Shown here: piece by piece, positions 47,699 through 55,565 of the stretch | Layout: every line of letters begins with the position of its first letter | Position numbering within the stretch: the stretch's first letter is position 1 | Source of the DNA: Methylovorus glucosotrophus | GTDB taxonomy: Bacteria; Pseudomonadota; Gammaproteobacteria; Burkholderiales; Methylophilaceae | Reading direction: 5' to 3' | NCBI RefSeq assembly: GCF_009858335.1 | Contig: NZ_VMSE01000001.1 | Span: 2,258,755 to 2,322,754 of the forward strand | Length of the DNA stretch: 64,000 nucleotides | Notes under the pieces: generated by a model | What the model was told of the DNA's origin: nothing | Seen by the model: the letters and a program-made list of their open reading frames with translations, nothing else | The model's database searches: none | Position numbers and translations under genes: made by a program

Positions 47699-48271
47699 TT
47701 ATTGCAAAGATGGGGTGGCTAGAATTTCTTTTACCAATTTGTTTGCCAAATCCGTTGATGCCCGCCTACCTGCAAGACCGAAGTCGGCCTTGAACTCTGA
47801 AAACTCCGCAGAGCCGTTACCACTTATTCGCAACCTTGAGACTTCTTCCCCATTAGCATTCGTTGCCACGCACTCTAGGTTGATGAAAAAACGGGTAGGT
47901 GGCCACGTCAGCATTGAATCTGAACTGGATGACGTTGAGATTTCAGGCGTAAAGACCAATGCTATCGGCTCTGCAGAATAAGCCTTGGCATCTGCAGCGG
48001 CTTTGATAACAGATACCTCTGTATAGACTGCTCGCAAGGCGTCGCGTATGGCTTTCTCGACATCTTTGTATGGCGTATAGCTTACATTGTCCCCACCGCC
48101 ACCACTGCTCGTCACTACCTTGTTTCGAAGTTCGTCTGTCATGACATAAGCAACGTGCTTGTTCACAAGGTGTGCCTCATCCCGTTTCGGGGCAGACAGT
48201 GGGCTTACATTAATAGGATGGGCACAAGCAGCCAGGAAACTCATGAGTATCAAAAGGCATATTCTGATCAT
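47699..48271 (-). CDS. Uncharacterised lipoprotein
   Basis: This 190-residue protein has a signal MIRICLLILMSFLAACAHP with lipobox LAAC (Cys about 16), so it is a lipid-anchored envelope protein. The ATG at 48271 was chosen because GGAGG lies seven bases before it. The remainder contains no motif I recognise apart from DEAHLVNKHVAYVMTDELRNK and a conserved-looking RLRISGNGSAEFSEF. It follows another lipoprotein gene by 13 bp and shares its direction, and they probably act together. Function unknown. Confidence 0.7.
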   Translation of the reverse strand: MIRICLLILMSFLAACAHPINVSPLSAPKRDEAHLVNKHVAYVMTDELRNKVVTSSGGGGDNVSYTPYKDVEKAIRDALRAVYTEVSVIKAAADAKAYSAEPIALVFTPEISTSSSSDSMLTWPPTRFFINLECVATNANGEEVSRLRISGNGSAEFSEFKADFGLAGRRASTDLANKLVKEILATPSLQ

Positions 48272-48284
48272 GTTCATGCCTCCG

Positions 48285-48848
48285 TTACTGCTTGATAGCT
48301 TCGACAAACGCCGAGTCACTATATAGCTGAGTCAAAAACGCTCTCACTAAATTGGGATACTCACTCTGCCCTTTGGGAATCGCGACAGCTCCAGCAAATG
48401 AAGAGTCAAACTGCGTTGTCGCCGTATATGTTTTGTCAAGACTAACCACATTATTACGCGTCACCTTGACTGCGGCCTCCAGCATCCCGTTGCCATTGCT
48501 GAACCCGGAAATATCAATATCGTTTTTCAGAATCGTAATATCGATGCGTGATGACGACGTGCTGTCATAGAACCCCATCTCCTTCAGGTCGGAAACAATG
48601 GCATTTTCCAGATATTTGGCGAATGTTCCATCTGAAGCCTTAAGAGAAGAGCCGCGCAAGGAAATGGTGTTCACTTTCGCTGCGGGATCTGTCGGCAACA
48701 CGGTACCAACAGAAAGTCGCACTGCTTTTACCTTTTTGACCTGATCAATGGATTCATAGCTAGGACTGTAACTGGGAGCAACTAAACTGGCACATCCGGA
48801 AAGCTGCAAGCTTGTTATCACAAGCATTAATTTGATTATTTTTTTCAT
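48285..48848 (-). CDS. Uncharacterised lipoprotein
   Basis: This 187-residue protein starts MKKIIKLMLVITSLQLSGCA with lipobox LSGC (Cys about 19). The mature part (SDLKEMGFYDSTSSSRIDITILKND and TTQFDSSFAGAVAIPKGQ) has the alternating strands and small-domain pattern of the YajG-type/DUF4410-type envelope lipoproteins, but I do not recognise a specific family. It is A+T-rich with relaxed codon choice. It is the first gene of a two-gene unit with the following lipoprotein gene, and is divergent from the tandem lipoprotein pair on the plus strand. Confidence 0.7.
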   Translation of the reverse strand: MKKIIKLMLVITSLQLSGCASLVAPSYSPSYESIDQVKKVKAVRLSVGTVLPTDPAAKVNTISLRGSSLKASDGTFAKYLENAIVSDLKEMGFYDSTSSSRIDITILKNDIDISGFSNGNGMLEAAVKVTRNNVVSLDKTYTATTQFDSSFAGAVAIPKGQSEYPNLVRAFLTQLYSDSAFVEAIKQ

Positions 48849-49065
48849 TATTGACCCTTTTGTTATGTAATTGCCTTTTATAAGGCGTAATGATTCTGCT
48901 GCATAAATGCAAGATCATCAATCATCTCCATAAGAATAAAACCCATTTTCCACACTCAAGAATTGGCCCCCGAAAAAAAATGAGGGCAGCGATTAAACAA
49001 TCGTTAAATTCTGTCGTTATAAAAATGACGAATTACAGAAATTCTGCCTGAGAGGATAGAGCAAC

Positions 49066-49563
49066 ATGCGGAATGCTTTGATATATGCGGTCCTAATGCT
49101 AGCGGCAGCCACGCTCGATGCCTGCGCAACCCTTACACAGGACGGCATGCAGACGGTGATGCTGGAAGCGTATACCAAGGACAACCAGTCCGTGCAGGCG
49201 CGTTGTGTAGCCAGCAATGATGTGGGGACGTGGGTCGGCTATGCCCCCGGGAAATTGCAAATTCATCGTTCCAGTGGCGACCTCAGGATTATTTGCGAGC
49301 GTGAACGCGGTGACAATGAGGCCGGACGTTTTACCTCAGCATCGCACGCGAATGATGCCGCTCGCGGCAATCTGGTGATGCCAGGTGGCGCCATAGGAGC
49401 GCTGATTGATCACGCCACTGGCTATGGTTATAACTACCCCATCACCATGCGGGTGGTCATGGGTAATGATGCATCGCTCACATACGGCTCAGAACGGAAA
49501 AAAGATCAGCTTCCCGCAACGACTGCGTTCGTCACCACAGAATCTACGTCTATTCGCCCTTAA
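49066..49563 (+). CDS. Envelope protein, first of a tandem paralogous pair
   Basis: This 165-residue protein has an N-terminal signal (MRNALIYAVLMLAAATLDACA). The expected lipobox is LDAC, an unusual variant with Asp at -2 that would be poorly processed or affect sorting. The mature part shares the plan of the following gene: TLTQDGMQTVMLEAYTKDNQSVQARC, then NDVGTWVGYAPGKLQIHRSSGDLRIIC and GGAIGALIDHATG. It is therefore a paralogue. Function unknown. AGAGGATAGAG upstream of the ATG provides the ribosome site. Confidence 0.68.
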   Translation: MRNALIYAVLMLAAATLDACATLTQDGMQTVMLEAYTKDNQSVQARCVASNDVGTWVGYAPGKLQIHRSSGDLRIICERERGDNEAGRFTSASHANDAARGNLVMPGGAIGALIDHATGYGYNYPITMRVVMGNDASLTYGSERKKDQLPATTAFVTTESTSIRP

Positions 49564-49679
49564 GCAGATATCCTCTAAATTTGAAATATTGTTGATGCGT
49601 TCCGATGATTTATGGGAACGCTCATGAGAAAATAATGTGTCGCTATCGCGGCTCTTTTATTTTTAGGGATATGACAATA

Positions 49680-50198
49680 ATGAAAAAAAGCATGGCTTTG
49701 CTAACAGGAGTGTTAGCGTATTCAGCATTACTCAGCGGTTGTGCAACGATCACCAAAGATGCCAATCAGAGCGTCCAAATTGAAACATTCACTGCTGACA
49801 ATCAACCTGTAAAAGGGGTACGTTGTTCAGCAAAAAATGATCGGGGCACATGGACCACTTACACACCAGGTAGCGTCAGCGTGCATCGCTCGGGGGAGAA
49901 TCTGGAAGTGCATTGCGAACTGGAAGACAAGCCTACTGGTGATGGCACAGTCATCTCGCGCGCCAATGGGGGGATGTATGGCAATATCCTCTTTGGAGGC
50001 GGCATTGGTGCGATCATTGATCACAACAAAGGTACCGCTTACAGCTATCCTTCCTGGATTAAGGTTGTCATGGGTCAGCACCTGGTTTATGACCGCAAGG
50101 ACGAGGTAGAAAACCAACCCTTGGCAGGCAAGAGCACAGGTACTGCGCCTACCGAAGTAGCAGTTGCTACCCCGAAAACAACGGCAGAAGTGAAGTAG
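49680..50198 (+). CDS. Lipoprotein, second of a tandem paralogous pair
   Basis: This 172-residue lipoprotein has signal MKKSMALLTGVLAYSALLSGCA (lipobox LSGC, Cys about 21). The body shares with the preceding gene TITKDANQSVQIETFTADNQPV, NDRGTWTTYTPGSVSVHRSGENLEVHC and GGGIGAIIDHNKG, indicating a tandem duplication with divergence. The family resembles small proteobacterial lipoproteins of unknown role whose last part forms a glycine-rich membrane-like stretch. The ATG at 49680 was chosen on the signal-peptide start and the AGGG upstream. Confidence 0.7.
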   Translation: MKKSMALLTGVLAYSALLSGCATITKDANQSVQIETFTADNQPVKGVRCSAKNDRGTWTTYTPGSVSVHRSGENLEVHCELEDKPTGDGTVISRANGGMYGNILFGGGIGAIIDHNKGTAYSYPSWIKVVMGQHLVYDRKDEVENQPLAGKSTGTAPTEVAVATPKTTAEVK

Positions 50199-50210
50199 TC
50201 AAGTAGTCCC

Positions 50211-50233
50211 ACCCTCGCCATTCCGGCGAGGGT
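50211..50233. terminator. Hairpin between convergent genes
   Basis: A perfect 8-bp stem (CCCTCGCC/GGCGAGGG, 5-nt loop) lies between convergent genes with little T run. It is probably a weak terminator for the lipoprotein gene and the basic-protein gene. Confidence 0.5.
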
Positions 50234-50241
50234 TAAGTTCA

Positions 50242-50658
50242 TCACTCGCTGGCTGGCCCTTGTGCTGGCTGGTTCGGAGTGCCTGGCGCCTCCCCTTTGC
50301 TTTCCACGACTTTCGGTTTTCTGGGTGCTCTTGGCTTGCGGGCGGTCGCGGTGCTTGTGCTGGCATCCTTGGGTTTGCTGCGACTGGCAGCGGGCTTTTT
50401 GACGGGCTTCTCATCCGTAGCCACCGCTGGCTTGGGCTTGGCGCGGGACCTGCGTACTGGTTTGGCTTTTACTGTCACGTCAGAGGGAGCGGCTGCGGAT
50501 GGCGCCTGCGTTTCCTCGCCCACCCCGGTATCCTCTGCCTTGCGTTTATCAATGGCACTGCCAATGGCTTTGGTAAGCACCTGCTTGCCTACGACGACCA
50601 GTGCGGCGAGCGCAGCTTTCTTTGCGACGGACTTCAGTACTGTGTTGAAAAACCCCAT
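50242..50658 (-). CDS. Small protein with Lys/Ala/Pro-rich basic tail
   Basis: This 138-residue protein starts MGFFNTVLKSVAKKAALAAL, a possibly amphipathic or membrane-attached N-terminus (VVVGKQVLTKAIGSAIDKRK). From about residue 45 it is low-complexity and rich in Lys, Ala, Pro and Ser, resembling a histone-H1-like or linker tail (ARKPRAPRKPKVVESK). Tail basicity suggests binding to nucleic acid or other polyanions, but that is inference. The ATG at 50658 has AGGAGG four bases upstream. It lies downstream of the SPOR-domain gene. Confidence 0.6.
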   Translation of the reverse strand: MGFFNTVLKSVAKKAALAALVVVGKQVLTKAIGSAIDKRKAEDTGVGEETQAPSAAAPSDVTVKAKPVRRSRAKPKPAVATDEKPVKKPAASRSKPKDASTSTATARKPRAPRKPKVVESKGEAPGTPNQPAQGPASE

Positions 50659-50666
50659 ACTACCTC

Positions 50667-51323
50667 CTATTGGCAATTAACCTGCTTGAATTCAGTGCCG
50701 GCAAACTCCGGCTTCAGTTTTTCGACTTCGGTCACGACTTCGGTAGATAACGGCCCGAGCAACAAGGTTGTCAGGCCTTTTTCCGCATGCCGCATTCCCT
50801 TGGTTGCAGAACGCACTCCGCGGTTCCGCAAATCATTAAGCAGACGGTTGGCCAGTTGCTCATCGGTAAATACCCCCAGTGAAATCGCGTTTCTCCATAA
50901 AGGATCCTGCATCACGGCACTTTCGGTAATTCCCAATGACTGCAGTTCCTGGATTTTTGCCTGGGCTGCCTGCAGGGATTTCATGGGCGGAATGTAAACC
51001 CAGTAGCGGATGGTATCACTGACCTTATCCTCACGCTCCTGAGGCGATATGGATAATTTGAGCAGTGCAGCGCGCGCCGTCGCGACAGTATTGGCGGTGA
51101 ACCCCGCCCATTCGTAACATGCGTTGGTAGTGCTCTCAGCTTCTACCGCTGCTTTTTTCGGCAGCTTGGCGGCTTCTTCTGCGGTATAAAGTTTGATGCG
51201 CTCGGGTGAAATCGATTGCTCAGCAACGCCAGGCAATTCGTTGCCGGAGGGCTGCGTTTTGAAATAGGCCCAGACCAATACATTCACAACGATCAGCGCG
51301 GAAACCAACCACTTCATAAACAT
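50667..51323 (-). CDS. SPOR-domain-like membrane protein
   Basis: This 218-residue protein begins MFMKWLVSALIVVNVLVWAYF, a single N-terminal membrane anchor placing the rest in the periplasm. The C-terminal region (about residues 130-210) with YWVYIPPMKSLQAAQAKIQELQSLG, then SLGVFTDEQLANRLLNDLRNRG and TTLLLGPLS, is a SPOR-like fold that binds denuded peptidoglycan at the division site. The start overlaps the end of coaX by ten bases. Specific partners are unknown. Confidence 0.75.
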   Translation of the reverse strand: MFMKWLVSALIVVNVLVWAYFKTQPSGNELPGVAEQSISPERIKLYTAEEAAKLPKKAAVEAESTTNACYEWAGFTANTVATARAALLKLSISPQEREDKVSDTIRYWVYIPPMKSLQAAQAKIQELQSLGITESAVMQDPLWRNAISLGVFTDEQLANRLLNDLRNRGVRSATKGMRHAEKGLTTLLLGPLSTEVVTEVEKLKPEFAGTEFKQVNCQ

Positions 51324-52084
51324 TCTCTTTCAAGATAGAACAAGCCTCGCAATACCAGCGAAGCATCTATTGTGATGGGCATATCAGCTTGCGCTTGCAC
51401 CAATGCCTGTCTTAACAATTCCGCATCGCCACCGGTCAGCACGCACGGAATCACGATAGCGGGATCCAACCCTGACAGGGTTTTCATCTGCTGCCATTGC
51501 AATAACACACTGCCCGCCATCGCATGCGAGATGCCAGTATACAAGGCATCGCCAGTATTCGTCGGCGCTGTACGCCACATCCCGGGCAAAGTCCGGATGC
51601 CGTCGGTATTCTGCAAAAGGGCCTGATGCATCAAGCGAAAACCGGGACTGATCGTGCCCCCTTTAAATTCGCCACCTGACGGTTGTTCGTGACGACCTAG
51701 CATGTCCACCGTCAGCGCCGTGCCTGCACTTACCACCAGACAAGGCTCACGATAGTGCTGCCAGGCCGCAATCAGAGCGGCCCAGCGATCACTGCCCAGG
51801 GCCTCAGGCGGCTGATAACCATTAAACACCCCAGCCGCAGCATGCGATGCATGTACCCAGTGCACTGGTGCTTTCAGTTGTTCAAACAGGCTGAGCAAAG
51901 GTCGGCTTGCCGCCAGGCCAGCCACATTCGAAACGACAATGCGCTTGGCCTCTTGCCAGCACGTGGGCAAGACTGAATCCGCCAACGCCTCGTTTAGCCA
52001 ACTGCCCTCGGCCACCACGCTTGCCTTGGGATCAAACAAGGCCCATTTGCAACGGGTATTGCCAGCATCGATTGCCAGTATCAC
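51314..52084 (-). CDS. coaX: Type III pantothenate kinase
   Basis: This 256-residue CoaX catalyses the first step of coenzyme A synthesis. It begins MILAIDAGNTRCKWALFD (phosphate-1 motif) and contains SDRWAALIAAW, VVSAGTALTVDML and GGTISPGFRLMHQALL, the CoaX motifs. It overlaps the end of birA by four bases. birA-coaX adjacency is common in this class. Confidence 0.93.
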   Translation of the reverse strand: MILAIDAGNTRCKWALFDPKASVVAEGSWLNEALADSVLPTCWQEAKRIVVSNVAGLAASRPLLSLFEQLKAPVHWVHASHAAAGVFNGYQPPEALGSDRWAALIAAWQHYREPCLVVSAGTALTVDMLGRHEQPSGGEFKGGTISPGFRLMHQALLQNTDGIRTLPGMWRTAPTNTGDALYTGISHAMAGSVLLQWQQMKTLSGLDPAIVIPCVLTGGDAELLRQALVQAQADMPITIDASLVLRGLFYLERECL

Positions 52085-53061
52085 GCCACGCCCTTTCGCA
52101 AACTGATTTCGCCTGAGGTAAAACGCTGCTCACCCGCCTCGGTCATCACCCGCAAGCTGCCATCCTCCGCCACGCCAGCGACCACGCCATGGCGTTCGGT
52201 AGCATCTGGCATCAACAAGCGCACGGGCTGCTGATGGTAAACATGCATGGCTTGCCAGTCGGCGACCAGCGCCGCAAACCCCTCTTGCTCAAAGCGGCTA
52301 ATCACCTGCAGCATGTGCTTCAGCACAATGCCCAGCACCACATTGGCATCCACGGCTTCATCCTTGAGGCTTTGCAGATCAATCGCCGCCTGGTCAATCT
52401 GCGCCAGCATGCGCTCCGGCAAACGCAAATTGATTCCAACGCCAATCACAGCAGCACTCGGCCCCTCCATATCGCCCTGCAACTCAATCAGGATACCGGC
52501 AAGTTTGCGGTACTCCACCAGCACGTCATTCGGCCACTTGAGCGCAACGGTCACGCCCATCTCGGCAAATGCCTGCCCAAGTGCCAGCCCAACTGCCAGA
52601 CTCAAGCCAGATAAGGCTGCCGCCCCCGTATCGAAGCGCCAAAGCAGAGAGAATGTGAGGCTGTTACCCAGCGCGGATTGCCATACCCGACCACGGCGCC
52701 CTCGCCCCTGGGTTTGATGACTGGTAACGGCACAGCTGAGATGAGCAGCCCCGTTAGCTGCCTGCTGCATCAACCAGCGATTGGTGGAATCGAGCTGATC
52801 GTGCACCAATAGATGCACGTTGTTAGAGGCAGACCCGAGCGCCGCCGAAATCTTATCGGCCCGCAATAAATTGAGCGGCTGGGAAAGACGATAGCCTTTG
52901 CCACGCACCGAGAAAATTTCAACGCCTAGTGTTTCTGCATGTTTGACTGCATTCCATACCGTCGATCGGCTTACCTTGAAATGGGCAGCAAGTGCCTCGC
53001 CAGAATGGAAGCCCCTATCCGCCAGGCGGTGCAGAATGGGGAATGTAAGCGGGTTTGTCAT
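52081..53061 (-). CDS. birA: Biotin protein ligase / biotin operon repressor BirA
   Basis: This 326-residue bifunctional protein has an N-terminal winged HTH (SGEALAAHFKVSRSTVWNAVKHAE) and a biotin ligase domain with TQGRGRRGRVWQS (ATP/biotin loop) and LKWPNDVLVEYRKLAGILIE. It ligates biotin to carboxyl-carrier proteins and may repress biotin genes. It starts at 53061 and its end overlaps coaX by four bases. Confidence 0.95.
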   Translation of the reverse strand: MTNPLTFPILHRLADRGFHSGEALAAHFKVSRSTVWNAVKHAETLGVEIFSVRGKGYRLSQPLNLLRADKISAALGSASNNVHLLVHDQLDSTNRWLMQQAANGAAHLSCAVTSHQTQGRGRRGRVWQSALGNSLTFSLLWRFDTGAAALSGLSLAVGLALGQAFAEMGVTVALKWPNDVLVEYRKLAGILIELQGDMEGPSAAVIGVGINLRLPERMLAQIDQAAIDLQSLKDEAVDANVVLGIVLKHMLQVISRFEQEGFAALVADWQAMHVYHQQPVRLLMPDATERHGVVAGVAEDGSLRVMTEAGEQRFTSGEISLRKGVA

Positions 53062-53148
53062 GTCAGGGCTATATTAGCATAGGCACGAGTGTCCACTCAG
53101 CAGGCGGCTGGGTGTAAAATATCGGCAATCCCATTTTAGTCAGATTCC

Positions 53149-54915
53149 ATGTCAGCCGATAAAACCCCAGTAGCACCTGCCTCCAATTTCATTCGCCACA
53201 TCGTTGAACGCGACATCGAGCAAGGCACCTATGCCAGCCGCCAATGGTGTGGCGAACCCGGCGATGCAAGCACGCAGGCAACCGGCCAGCCCGATCCGGC
53301 CAAGATCCGCACGCGCTTTCCGCCTGAGCCCAATGGTTACCTGCATATCGGCCATGCCAAGAGCATTTGCCTGAATTTCGGTCTGGCGCGGGATTATCAG
53401 GGCGTATGCCACATGCGCTTCGATGACACCAACCCGGAAAAAGAAGAACAAGAGTACGTGGACTCCATCAAGGACTCCGTGCAATGGCTGGGCTTTGGCT
53501 GGGAGGCATTTGGTCACTCCCATCTGTATTACGCCAGCAATTATTTCGATTTCATGTACCGCGCGGCGGAATACCTGATCACGTCCGGCAATGCCTATGT
53601 CGACCAGCAATCCGCCGAAGAAATGCGGATTAACCGTGGCACGCTGACCGAAGCGGGCAAAAATTCCCCCTGGCGCGACCGCCCGGCTGAAGAAAACCTT
53701 GCCCTTTTCCGCGAGATGCGTGATGGCAAGCATCCGGATGGCAGCATGGTATTGCGCGCCAAGATCGACATGGCGTCCCCCAATATCAATCTGCGTGACC
53801 CGGCGATTTACCGTATCAAGCGCGCGACGCACCACAACACGGGCGACACCTGGTGCATCTACCCGATGTATACCTATGCCCATCCGCTGGAGGATGCGCT
53901 GGAAGGCATTACCCACTCCATCTGCACGCTGGAATTTGAAGACCAGCGGCCGTTTTACGACTGGGTATTGGAAAAACTGGCAGAGGGTGGCCTGCTGGCA
54001 CACCCGTTGCCCAAACAATACGAATTCTCGCGGCTCAACCTCACCTATGTGGTGCTGTCCAAGCGCAAGCTGATTGAGCTGGTAGATGGCGGCCATGTCA
54101 GCGGCTGGGATGACCCTCGCCTGCCCACCTTGGCGGGCGCACGCCGTCGCGGCTACACCCCCGAAGGGTTCCGTCTGTTTGCCGACCGCATCGGCGTCTC
54201 CAAAGCCGATTCGTGGATTGAGTACACCATACTTGAAGACTGCATGCGCGAGACGCTGAATGAGTCTGCCGAACGCCGTATCGCCGTGCTGGACCCGATC
54301 AAGCTTGTCATCGACAATTATCCGGAAGGTCAGTCCGAAGACTGCTTTGCCCCTAACCACCCGCAAAAACCAGAACTCGGCAAACGCACAGTCCCCTTGT
54401 CGCGCGAACTCTGGATTGAGCGCGAAGACTTCATGGAAGTCCCCAGCAAGGGGTATTTCCGCCTGTTCCCGGACAATACCGTGCGCCTGCGTTATGGCTA
54501 TGTCATCAAATGTACTGGCTTTGAAAAAGACGCCGACGGCAATGTGACCGTCGTGCACTGCGATTACCTGCCAGATACCAAGTCCGGCACGCCTGGCGCC
54601 GACAGCATCAAGGTCAAGGGCAACATCCACTGGGTGTCCGCCGCGCATGCCTATGCCGCCGAAGTCCGGCTGTATGATCGCCTGTTCAAGGAGGCTCATC
54701 CAGGCAGTGGCGACCGCAACTACCTGGATGACATCAATCCGAACTCGCTCACCGTCATCACGGCGCAACTCGAACCTGCCCTCAAGGAAGCCAAACTGGA
54801 AGACACCTTCCAGTTTGAACGCCATGGTTATTTTGTCGCCGATAAAAAAGACTCGGTGGAGGGCAAACCCGTGTTCAACCGCACCGTGACATTACGCGAT
54901 GCCTGGCAGAAATAA
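53149..54915 (+). CDS. glnS: Glutaminyl-tRNA synthetase
   Basis: This 588-residue class I aminoacyl-tRNA synthetase starts MSADKTPVAPASNFIRHIVE. HIGH-type motif PPEPNGYLHIGHAKS (about 60-75) and the KMSKS-like VLSKRKLI (about 300) are present, with the anticodon-binding barrel at the C-terminus. The presence of glnS means Gln-tRNA can be charged directly. Length matches the bacterial family. The gap to the next gene is 18 bp. Confidence 0.97.
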   Translation: MSADKTPVAPASNFIRHIVERDIEQGTYASRQWCGEPGDASTQATGQPDPAKIRTRFPPEPNGYLHIGHAKSICLNFGLARDYQGVCHMRFDDTNPEKEEQEYVDSIKDSVQWLGFGWEAFGHSHLYYASNYFDFMYRAAEYLITSGNAYVDQQSAEEMRINRGTLTEAGKNSPWRDRPAEENLALFREMRDGKHPDGSMVLRAKIDMASPNINLRDPAIYRIKRATHHNTGDTWCIYPMYTYAHPLEDALEGITHSICTLEFEDQRPFYDWVLEKLAEGGLLAHPLPKQYEFSRLNLTYVVLSKRKLIELVDGGHVSGWDDPRLPTLAGARRRGYTPEGFRLFADRIGVSKADSWIEYTILEDCMRETLNESAERRIAVLDPIKLVIDNYPEGQSEDCFAPNHPQKPELGKRTVPLSRELWIEREDFMEVPSKGYFRLFPDNTVRLRYGYVIKCTGFEKDADGNVTVVHCDYLPDTKSGTPGADSIKVKGNIHWVSAAHAYAAEVRLYDRLFKEAHPGSGDRNYLDDINPNSLTVITAQLEPALKEAKLEDTFQFERHGYFVADKKDSVEGKPVFNRTVTLRDAWQK

Positions 54916-54933
54916 GCCGGCCGTTTGACCCCC

Positions 54934-55518
54934 ATGGAGAAAAATGTGGTCGCGGTGAGCCTGGAGCAAGCATATCGACTGCTGAACCACGGGCCCACCG
55001 TGCTGGTAAGCTCTGCCCATGGGGATCAACGCAATGTGATGGCAGCGGCCTGGAACATGCCGCTGGACTTCAAGCCACCCAAAGTGGCCATAGTGATCGA
55101 CAGCAATACCTACACACGCGAACTCATCCTGGCCAGTGGCAAGTTTGCCATTAACGTACCATGTGCGGCTCAAGCCGACTTGGTAGTGAAGGTAGGCTCG
55201 AGCTCGGGACGTGAATTGCTGGGGAAGGCACCAGCCACCAAGTTTGCCGCTTTTGATTTGCCAACCTTTGCTGCCAGCAAAGTCCCGGCACCGTTAATCA
55301 AGGGTTGTGTCGCATGGCTGGAATGCGAGCTGATTCCTGAGCCCCATATTCAGGATACCTACGATTTATACCTCGCTGAGGTAGTCGCCGCCTGGGCAGA
55401 CGAGCGGGTATTCTCGGATGGTCGCTGGCATTTTGACGATCATGATGCATTGAAAACCCTGCACCATGTGGCCGGAGGATTTTTCTTCACGCCCGGCAAG
55501 AGTATTCAGGCGACTTAA
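54934..55518 (+). CDS. Flavin reductase family protein
   Basis: This 194-residue FMN-binding split-barrel protein starts MEKNVVAVSLEQAYRLLNHGP. VLVSSAHGDQRNVMAAAWNMPLDFKPPKVAIVID is the family signature of bacterial flavin reductase-like proteins, followed by SGKFAINVPC. They reduce FMN for partner monooxygenases or act as standalone oxidoreductases; no partner gene is adjacent. A terminator shared with convergent fimV follows. The ATG at 54934 was chosen over the upstream TTG at 54925. Confidence 0.82.
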   Translation: MEKNVVAVSLEQAYRLLNHGPTVLVSSAHGDQRNVMAAAWNMPLDFKPPKVAIVIDSNTYTRELILASGKFAINVPCAAQADLVVKVGSSSGRELLGKAPATKFAAFDLPTFAASKVPAPLIKGCVAWLECELIPEPHIQDTYDLYLAEVVAAWADERVFSDGRWHFDDHDALKTLHHVAGGFFFTPGKSIQAT

Positions 55519-55520
55519 AC

Positions 55521-55549
55521 AAAAAAGCCGACGTCATCGTCGGCTTTTT
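55521..55549. terminator. Bidirectional rho-independent terminator
   Basis: AAAAAGCCGACG/CGTCGGCTTTTT with a 4-nt loop lies between the convergent flavin-reductase and fimV genes, with A and T runs on either side. Confidence 0.92.
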
Positions 55550-55565
55550 CATTCACTGCCTGGTG

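Noticed and set aside
53152..54825. 557-codon minus-strand frame covering most of glnS
   Set aside because: It is antisense to a clearly recognised tRNA synthetase gene with HIGH and KMSKS-like motifs. It is an effect of high-GC third-codon bias, not a gene.
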